In this document: piece after piece, positions 48,512 through 61,042 of the stretch
How the letters are laid out: every line of letters starts with the position of its first letter
Numbering within the stretch: position 1 is the stretch's first letter
Source of the DNA: Temnothorax longispinosus
Lineage: Eukaryota > Arthropoda > Insecta > Hymenoptera > Formicidae
Reading direction: 5' to 3'
Length of the DNA: 64,000 nucleotides
NCBI RefSeq assembly: GCF_030848805.1
Contig: NC_092367.1
Location: forward strand, 2,914,001-2,978,000
The notes under the pieces: model-generated
What the model saw: the letters and a program-made list of their open reading frames with translations, nothing else
The model's database searches: none
What the model was told of the DNA's origin: nothing
Made by a program: the position numbers and the translations under genes

Positions 48512-49058
48512 GGGAAAAACGATCAAGGTCTACTTTTTGTTGAAATTGATCTGACAATCATACTATCTTATGGAATTTCCAAAGAATTTTCATAATTCTT
48601 ACCTGTTTTGTCAAGTTACATAGTTACAATTTATTGGAAATAAGGCTAAAAGATGTACCGTAGGGGAAAAAAACGATTATACATTGTATGACAGAATCTG
48701 ATGATTATAACTCACAAGCACGTAAACTAAGTAAACACTATGCATTCCGATATTTATAGTCAGTACTTTCTTTTCAGGAAAAAAACGATCAAGGTCCACT
48801 TTTTGTTGAAATTGATCTGACGATCATGCTATCTTATGGAATTTCTAATTTTTATAATTTTTAACTGTTTTGTCAAGTTACACAGTTACAAGTCTTTGGA
48901 AATAAGGCTAAAAGATGTATCCGTAGGGGGAAAAAACGACGAGTCTACGTGCTTGTGAGTTGTAATCATCAGACTCTGTCATACATTGTAACCACTGAGT
49001 AAACACTATGCATTCCGTAAACACTATCCATTCACTATCTATATATTTATCAGTACTT
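48512..49058. repeat. Tandem duplication of a ~270-bp unit with one inverted segment
   Basis: Copy 1 is about 48512-48775 and copy 2 about 48778-49058. Shared landmarks in order: GGAAAAAACGATCAAGGTC, TTTTTGTTGAAATTGATCTG, CTATCTTATGGAATTTC, TGTTTTGTCAAGTTACA, GGAAATAAGGCTAAAAGATG, a second G-run/A-run word, then AGTAAACACTATGCATTCCG and CAGTACTTT. Between the second A-run and AGTAAACAC, the 49 bases at 48680-48728 in copy 1 match 48942-48990 in copy 2 only as the reverse complement (45 of 49 identical). The rest of the two copies is in direct orientation. No coding potential is evident. Confidence 0.9.
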
Positions 49059-49060
49059 TT

Positions 49061-50833
49061 TTTAATAGCTTGCTAAAATATTCAATGTCTTAAAATTGCG
49101 TCTTTCTCGAAGTTACTCCGGATTGACATTGATCATTTTTCCCTTTCACTTGCTATCAGGCGTAATTTAACAATAAGATAAAATGTCACGTTAATACCTC
49201 TTAACTTCTTCCTCTTATTCATGAGATCTTTTTAGCGATGCGAGGTAGATTTACATTGTGACTTTTACCATTTTCGATCAACCGTAAGAGAGAGACGCGC
49301 GTAGAAAGACATGCAATTAAAAGATTAGATGTATATTAATCGAGATCGCACTGACTAATTTCAGTGACAAAGTAACCGTACTTTTCCAAACTGGCAAACG
49401 TCAATTCTATAATTTAATTTTCAGTTTCTTATGTGTGTGTGAGACTTAAAATATCCATTTATAATTTAATACAGTATACAATCTTTATGTTCTTAGTATG
49501 TAGAAGTGTTATCAAATTCTTAGATATAGGTGCCTCTTGTATTTCATTTCGATGAAACACCTTATTGTTTACGCAATCGATTTGGAGAAATTACTCATCC
49601 ACGATAAGCGCGCACGTTTAATGATTTACTGAGAACGAACGAATATGCTGTTTAAGCAGCGCGAAGGACTTACAACGATTACAAAGTAGGGAACATTCGC
49701 GCTTTCCTCGCATTTGCCGAAAAGCAGGTGTACCACAAATTAGCATCGGACTGTAAACACATTATTTACGGACGATTTACCGTTCCGACGGTCCGACGGC
49801 AATAATTGAAGAGTTAATTAACTCACGTTAAAGTCAACCGCTCCGATCAAAATCCATTCGTGGCTGAGTACCCTCGCACCGGAAGTACTCATTTGTCATC
49901 GCGTTCAGGTGTTCTTGCTCTTCGAAATTCATTGCGATGTACATTGTTGCGGCTCATCAACCTCTTAAAGAGATTTATTAAATCATAATGGTGTGTATGT
50001 ACCCAAGTATAAAAGTAAGACTAGCGTGCAAAATATTTGAAAATTTATTCACTCAGTTATTATTACAAATTATTAGAATTCTTTATTATAGCTCTCGTGC
50101 GAAAGATACGAAACGCAACGAATAAATTTCGCGTTCCGAAGATACGTAATGAGCGGCGGGTCAAACATCGAAGATACACTATATTAAAAGGATGCTTCGC
50201 GTGGCTAAAAAAAGTACCAATTAGCTGCGAATTTATAATAATACGCGATTTGCCATAATTAATCGACTACGCGCGCGCACTCGACCTCTCCGCGTGCAAC
50301 GCACATGCACATGTGTATATACATATTATTACACACACAAGCGCACAAATAAACGGTCGTGCACTTTTTCAGATTATAATTTTAGATAAGCCGGTTCTCT
50401 CCGTTCTTCGCTGACGCAAATGGCGGCGTGTAGGCAAATTGAGGTGAGATTGGAGGTCAGGATTGCTAACCGCCCGTTACCGCATCGCGTTATTCACGTT
50501 GTACCGGGACGGTACAGAAGCGATTTGCAAGTTAGTTACTATCCATGCGCGATCTAAATCTAGGAAGGGCGATGCGTGAAAACGAGAATTAAGAGGATCT
50601 CGCCGATTACACACACGCGCGCGTGCGCGCGCAAGCAGCAAAGCTGCATCGTCGACTTGTTGCAGGAAACTACCACTGTCGAGACACGGTAAATTTCTTC
50701 CGATGGTAGCTGCTGGATTAGATCTAATCTAGCGTATCGTAGAAAGCAACAGTGATAAAGCCGGAATTGTGATTTTGTGCGCGACACGTGTTGCGTTTTA
50801 CAGGTCGCGTATCGCAATCTCTTTAATATAAAA
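49061..50833. other. Non-coding
   Basis: AT-rich to 49600, mixed after. A CAAATGGCGGC word (YY1/Pleiohomeotic-like, also a possible start) lies near 50418, and eight codons from it lead to a GAG|GTGAGA donor-like site. Alternating CG and CA tracts lie at about 50269-50340 and 50612-50631. Confidence 0.45.
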
Positions 50834-50914
50834 AATTCGCTACCAAATCTGTTATTTATAGTTAATTATTCAATTTAATCGCAATTGAATAAATAATTGA
50901 GCTAGTAGCGAATT
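50834..50914. repeat. Nested inverted repeat
   Basis: Outer arms AATTCGCTAC (50834-50843) and GTAGCGAATT (50905-50914) are perfect complements. An inner pair, ATTCAATT (50868-50875) and AATTGAAT (50883-50890), lies inside them. The whole region could fold as a branched hairpin, or it may be a decayed fold-back element. Confidence 0.75.
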
Positions 50915-51520
50915 CAAAGCATCATATATCATCACGTCATTTTCTTCTGACGTAGCTAAATAGCTTGTTGCATGTTCGATATTACCAGAAATTGTATTTG
51001 ATCAATTGCGTGAAAGTTGCAATGGGGAAATATGGGAACGAGGGTCTATTACGTAGATCTCCATATCTAGTTCTGAGACTAACTATATGTACTTAACCAA
51101 CAGTCATTTTGTAATTACTGTCCATTGTGATTACGAAAAGCCCATTAGGAAATCATTACGAGAAAATGCGATCTTGCTTTCCGTGTGAAAACGCCAACGT
51201 CAATGTAAGTAGCCGTGTATCTCCGTGTTATAAAACTCAGAACCCACTATCGTCTAGAAGGAAACACACCTAACCGAACACCTCTAATTAGAGGCACGTA
51301 CCCGGGATATTCGGTACGGTTAGTTTCCTTCGACAGTCGATAATTCTTCTCGTTTGATAATAAACGAGCGACGGTTATTTTCTACGGACCGGAGAGATAA
51401 TGTTCGCGTCATCCATCAATGTCATTGACACCAGGATCAGGGAAATATTAATAACGCGCGCGAGCGCGAGCCAGCGAGCGCGCAAGTGCAAACGGTACGC
51501 GGAGTGAGCCGCAGACGAGC
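50915..51520. other. Non-coding upstream of the first-exon candidate
   Basis: AT-moderate to 51350. CpG-rich alternating sequence (acgcgcgcgagcgcgag) begins at about 51453, in the position expected for a proximal promoter. Confidence 0.4.
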
Positions 51521-51762
51521 AGTATCTTCTCGCGATCTTCTTCCTCGATCTCTCTCTCGATCTCCCTCGATCTCTTATTTTAGCCGAAAGAGAAAGAAAG
51601 AGAGGCCGTCGTTATCTCTCGCCAGCTGCACGTGAATACGTAACGATTTGCGCGTCTCGCTCTCATATACTTCCTCATCTTCCAAGAGGTTCGCTCCTCT
51701 GAGAGAGGAGCCGAGGGAACGATTAAGATAAACCAAACCGCTAATTAAGGGGGAGAGGCCAG
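51521..51762 (+). promoter_or_regulatory. Candidate promoter and 5' UTR exon A
   Basis: An initiator-like GCAGTAT near 51519-51525 is followed by GAGA-factor-type tracts (ctcgatctctctctcgatct; gaaagagaaagaaagagagg), no ATG, and a strong CCAG|GTAAGC donor at 51763. This is the layout of an insect 5' UTR exon on the plus strand. The downstream partner exon is not identified in the window. Confidence 0.33.
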
Positions 51763-52633
51763 GTAAGCGGCTCTACGCCGTGTTCTAGGCCACGCATCTT
51801 ATACACTCAAGCGTGTAACAGCTTTTTCGCGCAGTCAGCCAACCCGCTCGGCCAAATGTCAACCGACGTCATCTCTCTCGCGCGTATACGCGGTCGTCCG
51901 TGTCGGTTTGCATCTCACCGAGCGAGAGATCGGAGAGATCTGTGCGCCGCGATAAATACCGCCGCGGATGAATACCTCATTCGAAAAAATAATTTGCGAT
52001 TAGCGCGGAACTGTTACACTGTATAGTGGTACAAGACCGCGTAGCCGCATCCTATATGGTCGAGATTGGAATGCGAGCGATTTTGATGTGGCAGGCACAC
52101 GGGATATACGGTGAAAATTAACAGACTTTATGACTTTCGGGATATTACGAAGGTAACATTATTCTTTGAAAGAAGAACGCATAATATGCGGCGCACAGGT
52201 TCAACATTTGGAATGAATGCAGAGATATGTAGATTTCACATAAAATCTTTTTAAGAATCTTTTTAAAAATGAAATGCTAACATAATGTATCGAAGTTCTT
52301 CTTTACATTCAAGTATATAGCAAAGATTTTGAATCTCTTTATTGAGAGAGAAATAGACGCGAACTCTAATGAAATCTCGAATTGTGTTTCGATTTTTCTT
52401 ACACCAATTTTCGCACGCCGCCGCGCGCCGCGTTCGAAGGCGTACCTATACACGAAAATGCTCGGCATCACCCGGTATGTGAATTCGCGCGAAGCATCGC
52501 GTAATACCAAGGGATCACGGTGGACCAGCTAACGTGATTATTATAAAGTCAATACGTTGCTAACTCATCAGCCGGCTCCGCCCTCTAACAGCCCGGTAAT
52601 ATGCACCGGCCAAGAAGTCAGTTACGCTCTATC
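51763..52633. other. Non-coding between promoter candidates
   Basis: CpG-rich to about 51980 with an ACGTCAT half-CRE near 51867, then AT-rich at 52150-52380. A short frame (MLGITR) runs into a GTATGT donor-like word at 52476. It is not called. Confidence 0.4.
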
Positions 52634-52761
52634 AGTGCTCGCTCTCGCTCCCTCTCGCCTTCTCCTCTTATCGCGCACTCTTACACTACCTCGTTCCTCG
52701 CGTCTCTCCCTCGGTGCGCGCAGCCTCCCTTAAACATAAGTGTGTCTACCTACGTGGATAG
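52634..52761 (+). promoter_or_regulatory. Candidate promoter and 5' UTR exon B
   Basis: The arthropod-type initiator ATCAGTG (A at 52634) starts a pyrimidine-rich, ATG-free stretch that ends at a strong donor, TAG|GTAAGTG at 52762. Together with exon A 0.9 kb upstream it suggests alternative first exons of one plus-strand gene. A CCTACCTACGTG word is repeated across the donor. Confidence 0.33.
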
Positions 52762-54169
52762 GTAAGTGCCTACCTACGTGTGTAACCTACCGACATACGT
52801 GGCGGCGCATCCTTCCCTCTCGCCTCATTGCCCGTCTTCCTTTCTTCCTCTCTCGCGTTGTTCCTCTCTCCGCCCGGCTCCGCCACTACCTGCACGTGCA
52901 ATACACGTTCCGCTGTACAGTCCGCCGGTATCTGCCGGATCTGAACGAGCTGCACGAAATCGCTGCCTGCAATTATCCCTGAGAAATATATTACTTAAAG
53001 GAGCGCTGCGCGGCCGTAAGAAAACGAGCCGGCGCGCAACTATTTTCCGTAGTCGCGATCTCGGCGCTGCCTTACGTACACATAGATACGCGTCGAACAT
53101 TATCGGGATTCATTTCGCCGATTTTTGAGGAAATCGGCCGCGCATTGCGCTGCGCCCAAGTTGCGAGGAAATGCGTCCCGCAATTTACTCTCCCTCTCTC
53201 TCCGAGAGCTGTGTTATTTTGGAATGGTTCGTTACGGGACGAGTATATAATGGAAGCTTCGCGCGAAGCGATTGCTTTTATTATAAAGGGATCGCGTTGT
53301 CGGGTCTGTTTCGAGAGACTTTTTTTTACATATTTGTAATCGAGTGGAAATCGCTGCGTTGAGCTATCGCGACCGTAAAGACGAAAATTTTTGCTCACGA
53401 TTACTTTTATTCAAATCACTGTGTCGTGCCATTTCATCTTCATTTGGTTCTCAAAAAGATGGACTTTTAATTAAAAGATTATTCTTTTGGGTTTCTTTAT
53501 CACGATATCGTATTTTTGCCGTGGATTATTATCACGATGCTCGAGCGCGTTCCTATTAACTTTCGCGCGGCAGGCGAGAAGCCCAGCGTGTAATTTCTAA
53601 GAGCATGCTCATTACTCTGGAATAGTTCGTTACAAGTGAATTATGAAAGCGAGGTAGATCATGGTTAACTTTGTCGAACGGCATGAATCTTTCTTAACTA
53701 CATTCCTGATTATTTATTTTCGTCAAAGTTTTGTTACTTATCGTATGTCTGTCAAAAAGTTTCGCCATAATCAGACTTTTAATGGGTCGTATTATTTGAT
53801 TCTCTTTCAAGTACTTTGAAGAATTGCAAGAAATATACATTTAATTAGAAAAACTGCCTGTTGAACAGATAAATTGATTCAAGAGCTGAAAAATTGTTAT
53901 GGATAAAATAGTATCGAGCGTGTTAGCGGCGTCAGCAGTTTCCGAGATTAATATTACGGAATTACCCGTGCGCTCTTTCTTACGAGGCGCATAGCGCCGC
54001 GCGCATCGGTGATCTATGAAAATTATCGATACTTATCGCGCTGCGGTTGCTCGCGCGTGATAAATGCACGCACTAACGCGCGTTCGCGCGAGAGAAAGAA
54101 GGAGAGAAAGAGAGAGAACCGCGAGTCCGCGAGGAGTAACCGATAACGTAATACGGGAAAAGGGAAAAG

Positions 54170-54172
<3 letters not shown>
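52762..54172. other. Non-coding
   Basis: GC/CT-rich at 52800-53060, AT-rich at 53390-53520 and 53690-53900. Purine-rich (gagagaaagaagg) at 54088-54118. Confidence 0.45.

Positions 54173-54205
<33 letters not shown>
54173..54205. repeat. (GA)n microsatellite, 33 bases
   Basis: Uninterrupted GA repeat within a longer purine-rich zone. Frames through it give Arg/Glu or Ser/Leu runs. Confidence 0.95.
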
Positions 54206-54207
<2 letters not shown>

Positions 54208-57200
54208 TACCACCTCGCCGAGGTATCTGTTACATGCCTTATGGACAGCGCGGAACGCGTTATTACAGTCGGGTAGGCGGTACGGGAGGAATCGCGCCTT
54301 TTTTCCTCGGCGAGCGAGTTCAAGGTCAGGGTTGGGCCTGGGTCGTTTCATTCATTCGTGTGAAAAGTACGCGTGTGGAGTCGGGGCCCCGGCCGCGCGG
54401 CCGTGCAACTCGCGCGCAACTCCGCCACGTACATACGCAGGTGTAGGTCTTAATCCGGCGTCTCGATCTCTCGAACATGAGTTGCGGAGCCGTAGATGCG
54501 TGATTGCTTTTAGATCGAGTGTGTGCATAGCGAGACGCGCTTCCCCTCCGCGCGCGCGGGTCTGAGGGATACGAGAGTAATTCGCGATATTGTATCGAGC
54601 GAGGTATCTATTCAGAGACTGGACGGGCTCCTATTTCTGCCGAGCGGCAACTACTCGTTAGCTTAAATACTCTTCTTGGAGAAGTAGCTGTTGATACAGT
54701 CATCTTAAATTACTCGCGTTCGCAAATCTTCCCCTTCGCGGAGAAACGAGTGTATACACAGATCTCGTTTCCGTATATGGATACCGAAGGGTCGCATGAA
54801 CCGGTGGATGTCGCATCGCGACGCATCGGCGACGTGTAGGGGGGCCGAGTGTAATGATGTCGTTACAGTCGTTACACACTGACAGCGAGGTGCTTGAGAT
54901 CCTGCGTCCTTAGGTGAAGTCGTTAAGGCGACTTAAACTGAGACTTCTCGCTGAAGGAACGGCCGAGTGTTCACACGTCCCGGGTGTATCTCGACTGATT
55001 TCCGTTTTCGAGGCTAATTTCGGAGGGAACGTGACGATCGGTTTCTTCGCCGCGGCACGTGAGGAGATAGTTGCCCTTCGGCTGCGTGCGTGTGCATGCG
55101 TGCAACGTGTACGTCGCGACGCGAGCACGAGCACGCGCAGCGCGCGCGCACACACGTGCGTATCCGTGTATGCGCCTCTCGTGGGTTCGGGGTCAGAGGT
55201 TAAGCGGCGTGATTGAGTCTTGCTTACAAGGAGCCGCCCTTCGTTGCTCCTCTCGGGCCCTACCTCCTGGGGAAGGAAACCATAATGCAATTTAAGCCAT
55301 AATACTTGACTTTAAATTGAAAAGATTGCCCGAGGGATGCGAGGGAGCCGGACGGTGCTTGTCGTCGTGTCTGGTGGTGGTGGTGGTGGTGATGCCCGTA
55401 ATGGTGACCGGGCTTGGAGAATGAGGCGGAGGAGGTGACCGGAGTGGAGTCCGAGAAGGTCGTCGTAGCACCTTGCGCGCATTTGCGCCGATAGGACATA
55501 CGCGGTTGCGCGCGTGTCGAACGACGTAATCTCGCGCGGGACGCAACTTAGATAAACGATCATCGGCACCAATATCACGCCTACCACGGCGTTAAGCATC
55601 CAGCCGTACGATCTTTGAACCGCGCCCTCCCGTATCTATGTTCACCCTCGATTCCGCGTTTCGCCTCTGATAGCGATTAGCAGGAAGATCGCTACCTTCG
55701 TCTTCCTATCGGACTTTCTCGCCTGGCTTGCTTGTCGCTCGCCTCGAGAAAATCATCGTGCGTTACAATGAAAATGTGTATAATCTGGCGATGATGCTTT
55801 ATTCTCGAGTGCACGTAATAACTTTAGGTGAAACAAGAATTAATTGAATAATATGTTATAGACCTTTTAATGATGCGTTTCATTTAAGATTAATTTTTTT
55901 GAAAGAATATATTTTAAACATTTTTTTATCAAAGAGGTTTTTTTCACACCTTCCGGAGCACGCTGCATAAATTTGAAGTTTTCTTCTGTACAGTAACATT
56001 GAAATCTTGCTTCTTACGATATCGCGAAAGTTTTTGACGTTAACACTTATCTAAATCGTAATTCTGAAGCAGCAGAGACTGCGCATAGGAATAACTCGCG
56101 ATGTAAAGAGTGATAGAACGTGATCGGTAGCCTGGACAGGTGTTAAGTTAAAACTGCAATCAGCAGACACGGCCTGAGTATATGGTTGCCAGTCTCGGTG
56201 TGGCTCAAACGGAAAGCAGTTTTCCCAATTGGCGAGTTTCTCCACGCGGTCGTGCTGACCAGCGGCCATCTGTCGGTCCGTACCAGTGTTGATGTCCTAT
56301 TCTCCCTGCCTCGTCTCAACATCGTCTCCTCTCCTTCACTCGCGTTCCGCCCTGCACGCTCGCTGGCTTACATTTCCAATCAATAACCGATTGAACAAAC
56401 CCCACCCCACCCTACTCCACCCCCATCTGCCTTCCCCAACGAATTCCAGCGAACTAACAGCCAGCCAATTCCGCGTTTCGCAGTACAGATACGAAGTTTA
56501 TCGTCATTCCTAATTGCGAGCAATTGTTGGGTACAATGCAAAGAGAATAAAACTTTTTTTAAATTTTGAAAAATTGTCCAAAATGAGGATTTTTACTTAC
56601 AATATAGATATTATTGAAGTTATTCTCAATTATGAAGAATTAGCATTGAGGATATTTTTTGAAATAAAATTAAAAAATAAAATAATAATAATAAGTAAAA
56701 TTTTCCATTTTTCTTAAGATTGTGTTAATCTTATTAAATTGACTATTAATTTAATTATTTTATTGTACTGTGCGCTAGCTTTAGTTGAGATTGCGTTTTA
56801 AGACCGTAAGTAACGACGCGTGGTTTGCTAAGGCGAAGAATTGTGCGCGAATAATAAATATTATTAGGCTACCAAAATTTAGTTCGAATTGACATTTCTT
56901 CTAAAAAAAAATAAAATCTTAAAATTAAAAATTGGTTATTATTCTTATCGATGTTTGATTTTTGAGTGTAAGAAGGGAAGGAAGAATGCCGAAATGTAAT
57001 AAAGGCGAGTAGAAGCTCTCTCAGATTTTTGCAAACCCGAGTAGACGAATTTCTCTTCACCAAAGAGATTCAATTAACTGATACTTTAATCTGCCCACGA
57101 AAATCGTATTTTTCCTGCTTTTTGTTTCGCGCGCGGCGAGTGTCAGAAGAGGCTCCACGATGACCTGGCGCACGATAATTACTAGCGAGAAGTCTCTCGA

Positions 57201-58373
57201 CCAGTTTCTTTAAGGAAAGAAACGCACGGCGGCCACAGGGTGTTTCTGCGGGGCGGTCGAGGTGGAAGAGAGCCCTTCGTCGGGTACGCGAGATGATAAA
57301 TCAGATAGGTGGCGGCAGCTGGTCCCCGGGAAATTGCCTCCCCATTGTACAAGGGACGTGTTATTTTGGAAAATCATCTCTCGGCTCTTTGCCTGCTAAT
57401 TTCGTCGTGCCCTACGTTTCGAAATTACTACCTACTTCCTGGGTCGCGGACCCGAAGTCGCCTTCGGTGAACGCGAAGTCGACCTGGGCATATGGAATGC
57501 GGTTTATGCGCTCGACCTATCGGCTTCTGCCGACGTGAAACTCGTTTTGGTATTAATCGGAAACGCGTGTTGCATTTTCGTCGATTTCATCTTCGATGAT
57601 GACTTGAAGATACCTGACTCTCTTCAAAAGTTTCTCGGTGATGCTAAAAAAGTTTGTATTTATATAGGAAACATTGTACAGCACAGTAAGGAACCTTCAG
57701 TGTTTCCTGTATATAATTTCACACCAAATTTAAAGATTTTTCCTTTATTATCTTTTTCTGAGTAGAGATTCAGCTCATTTGTGTATATGCAGGTAAAGAC
57801 AAACAATTACAGTCACAGTTGAAAGAATTACTTTTGTACACGCAAGATCTAAAGATCTAAAAAAAAGTATAGAAAGAAATGAATAAATTTTTTAACTTAT
57901 TTATACGTTATACTTCAAATTATATAAATTAAGTATATGTACTAATAGAGAACATGTCTAATAGTACAATAGATTTATACAATACATATATTTGAACTTT
58001 TATAAATGTTTAATACATGCATATTACTTCTGTTTAAAAAAATCTTACACAAGTTTGCAAGCTCTTTGGTATCGAACTTATTTCTGCATTCTTTATTCAA
58101 ATTCTTTTGATCGTTAACTCTTTCGAGGAATACAATATTGCAGGAATTTTCTTGAAACATGCCGGTGGTCAATAAAAACATAAAGATACCGACAAAAGTA
58201 TTTGCCGCGTTTTTCGACGAAACATAAAGTGCATAGATATGTAAATGCGTTTTCTATCAATAGGGTGATCGATGTAAAACCTTTAAAAGTTCAGGAATGT
58301 CGAGGCACGTATCGTGGACTGAAACGTGGGACTGAATTCGAGAAGACTCTTAAGAACCTTTCCAGATTTGCAG
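54206..58373. other. Non-coding, GC-rich then AT-rich
   Basis: GC-rich at 54230-55740, with a CpG/TG alternating zone at 55080-55170, then AT-rich at 55830-56060, 56530-56780 and 57780-58260. An 81-codon frame at 57293-57538 begins with ATG (MINQIGGGSW...) but has no splice or promoter support. Confidence 0.45.
55372..55389. repeat. (TGG)6 trinucleotide repeat
   Basis: Perfect 18-base TGG run. Confidence 0.9.
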
Positions 58374-58415
58374 CGGTCTAGCATTAGCATGTCGGAAGAG
58401 ATATTCTGTTTCACG
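58374..58415 (+). CDS. Possible 42-nt microexon
   Basis: Acceptor-like cctttccagatttgcag and donor CG|GTAAGG flank 42 nt that read RSSISMSEEIFCFT in phase 0. A second frame is open as well. It is frame-neutral. Support is limited to the two splice words. Confidence 0.13.
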
Positions 58416-60712
58416 GTAAGGAGACTGACAACAGGCTATCCGGTTGTAGTAATTCCATGGGAAACGAGAATTGCTTTTGACTTTTCTTCAGGTAGCTCCA
58501 TCAAGTAATTAAATATAATTTAAAGTGATAATTTATTTTTAACGATAATAATATTGATGGATAATATTGTGATTTTGTTACTGATATTTAAGAGAATAAA
58601 AATAGAATTTTTAATATTGAAATGTACTTTCCGCAATTTAATGCAAAACATTAATCTGATCGAAGACATTAGAGTAAATAGAGCTATACTTGTACACATT
58701 GCGATTCTTTTCTTTACCTTCTGCAATTCTATTTTAAGTTTATCATAATGAGGCGTATAAACTGCCCCAAACGAATCATCGAGAAGGCGACCTTTGACCT
58801 AGCTGACCCTTGACAGTCACGACATACGCAACATACGAGCAATATCATTATACAACGTACAATGACGCAGTCCACTGCACCCTAGACCGATCTAGCTTGA
58901 CCCCCGATCTCTCGCTTTGTCGCTGGACAATATGCGCGCGGTTCCTCCCTTAGAAGACATGCTCGTATACCAACAACATTGCGCGTGGTTATATAGGATT
59001 ACGTGTTGTTGCTGTAAGAATGTTGTAAATTTTTCAATACGTAAACATCTTTAAAGGAAGAAATAAAGAAGATTGCATTTTTTATAATAATTTAGAGATA
59101 TTGTCAACGTGCTTATATATTTTACTGCGACAATCAATTTATATATCGCCGAAAGTTCTTTGTAAATCACGAGACACATATGTCACATTTCCGTTCTTAA
59201 ATAGGTTTTCCCAGCATTCGAATGTGGCGTTTTCCTGAAAATATTCAATCGGTTTTAATTGGCGGATGCGACTGGACAGCGCGTGCCGGCGCGGCGTCAC
59301 GTCGGATTCCCCCCGCTCGTTCGTAATATCCCCGAATGTTTCCCGCCCGGAAATTTGTCCAGCCTGCCCATTATCGTGCGCACAATTAAAGCCAATAATT
59401 CACCGCGCGATGGGGGGAAGGCGGGGACGCATGGACCGATCTGGCACGGGTCAAATCGAATGAAAGGACAAAGTGTCCGCGCGCTCCACATTTTCGAGTG
59501 TGTCCATTTTCCCGGCCGAACCCCACCGTCTATCACGGCTGGCGACGGTGAGAAGCTATCGCGGCCCTACACGCGTAGGTAACAATAATGGCCACTGACC
59601 ATTGGCCATCCCTGAATATTCCACCCTGTGCTACGATGATTCAATCCGACAATGGCCCATTCCTCCCGACAATGCTCTGGTCAAATGCACTGCTGTCGGC
59701 GAGAAGGGGTGGTTGCAAAATAGGGGCGCTCAGCGACCTCTGACCCTACCCCCTCGGAAAAGCGTGGGTGAGGTCGTCCCGCTTTTCAATAGACGAGACA
59801 GTTTTTGTGTGAGTGCCTTTTCCCGAGCTTCTCTCGACATCAGAACGTGCGGCAGACGGATTTTTGATGTTAAAATCGTGCATTATTTCGATGTAATATT
59901 TCTATATCATTGTTTTTTTTTATTATTAATTTAATATTAATTGTATGTATAATTAATACATGCGATTTGCGACGATTATGGATATTGTTATTAATTACAG
60001 TTATTTCAAAGATGATGTATTATACCAATTACGTTTCTGTGAAAGTGAATATAGACCCATAAATGTTTTTTTAACAAATCTTTGAGAAGGCATATATAAT
60101 TATCTATAATTAATTATATTTATACGAGTTTAATCTCGACCACATAATTTTGCAACCGTATAATTTAATAACTATTGGCGAGCATGTCTTGAAAAAATGT
60201 GTTGAAAAAAATTTGCTTAATGCGAGATCCATTAGTCACATGTTGATCAGACGATATAGATATAGAGAATAAAACATAGAAACGCACGTCGCGATATCTA
60301 TACTGATACACATTGCGCGCCAGAAACGTGATAAGCTTTCTCATCCGAGTAATTACTGTTTTCGTGTACTCTTTTGCAGATTTACCGCACATGCGTTAAA
60401 ACGAATAGCACGAATACATTCTCGGCTTGATGCACGAGTCTGCCATTACACGCACTCAAGCGTATGAATAATGAGGGATGGGCGTTTAATTATTATACTC
60501 ATCGTAACGTATAATATACCGTGTATCGGAGCGATATCTTTTACTTGTGTGCACGCAGATACATTTTCTTGGTTCAATTATTTTCACGCGCCACTATGCG
60601 CAATCATTCCGGGAGAGCCTCGATCGTTTTTTCATATATTTTTATTTTCCCTTAGGGAAAATCGAATACATCACTTATGTCTCACGAAATATCGGCGTGA
60701 TGGTCATTCACA
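58416..60712. other. Non-coding
   Basis: AT-rich at 58500-58750 and 59870-60160. A GC-rich island lies at 59260-59580, where a 107-codon frame without ATG is open on the plus strand and a shorter frame on the minus strand. Both fit composition. Confidence 0.45.
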
Positions 60713-61042
60713 ATGAAGAAATTTCGTCTCGTCGTTAACATGCTTAAATTTTTCCGCACTGAACATGGATCTGCAAGTTTTGCGCGTCAACAAAGACGAT
60801 CCATCATTCACCAATGGACCATGTTTGGGACAGATTGTAACGGACCCCAGCTGGCTGCGTCTGTTTCCCTGTTTATACAATTCTCCCTCGTTCTGCATCT
60901 CTTTCTCTTTCTCCCATCCTCTTCAGAATGTATGTATACATTCTTTCGCTGGACTTACTTTTCTCGTTACTGCTCAATGATGTACTGTCACATGTTCCAA
61001 AATTCATTTCAGAAAACTCGGGTACACAATAATAGGAAATAA
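60713..61042 (+). CDS. Uncertain ORF, 109 aa, one hydrophobic segment
   Basis: A true ATG at 60713 (cacaATGAAG) opens 109 codons to a stop at 61042. It begins MKKFRLVVNMLKFFRTEHG, has a hydrophobic run (SVSLFIQFSLVLHLFLFLP) encoded by a CT-rich tract, and ends QKTRVHNNRK. A strong acceptor-like word (ctttctcccatcctcttcag) lies inside it at about 60907-60926, and another plus frame (60765-60980) and a minus frame (60873-61007) overlap. With three open frames none can be preferred. Confidence 0.1.
   Translation: MKKFRLVVNMLKFFRTEHGSASFARQQRRSIIHQWTMFGTDCNGPQLAASVSLFIQFSLVLHLFLFLPSSSECMYTFFRWTYFSRYCSMMYCHMFQNSFQKTRVHNNRK

Noticed and set aside
57293..57538. 81-codon plus-strand ATG frame
   Set aside because: No splice, promoter or family evidence.
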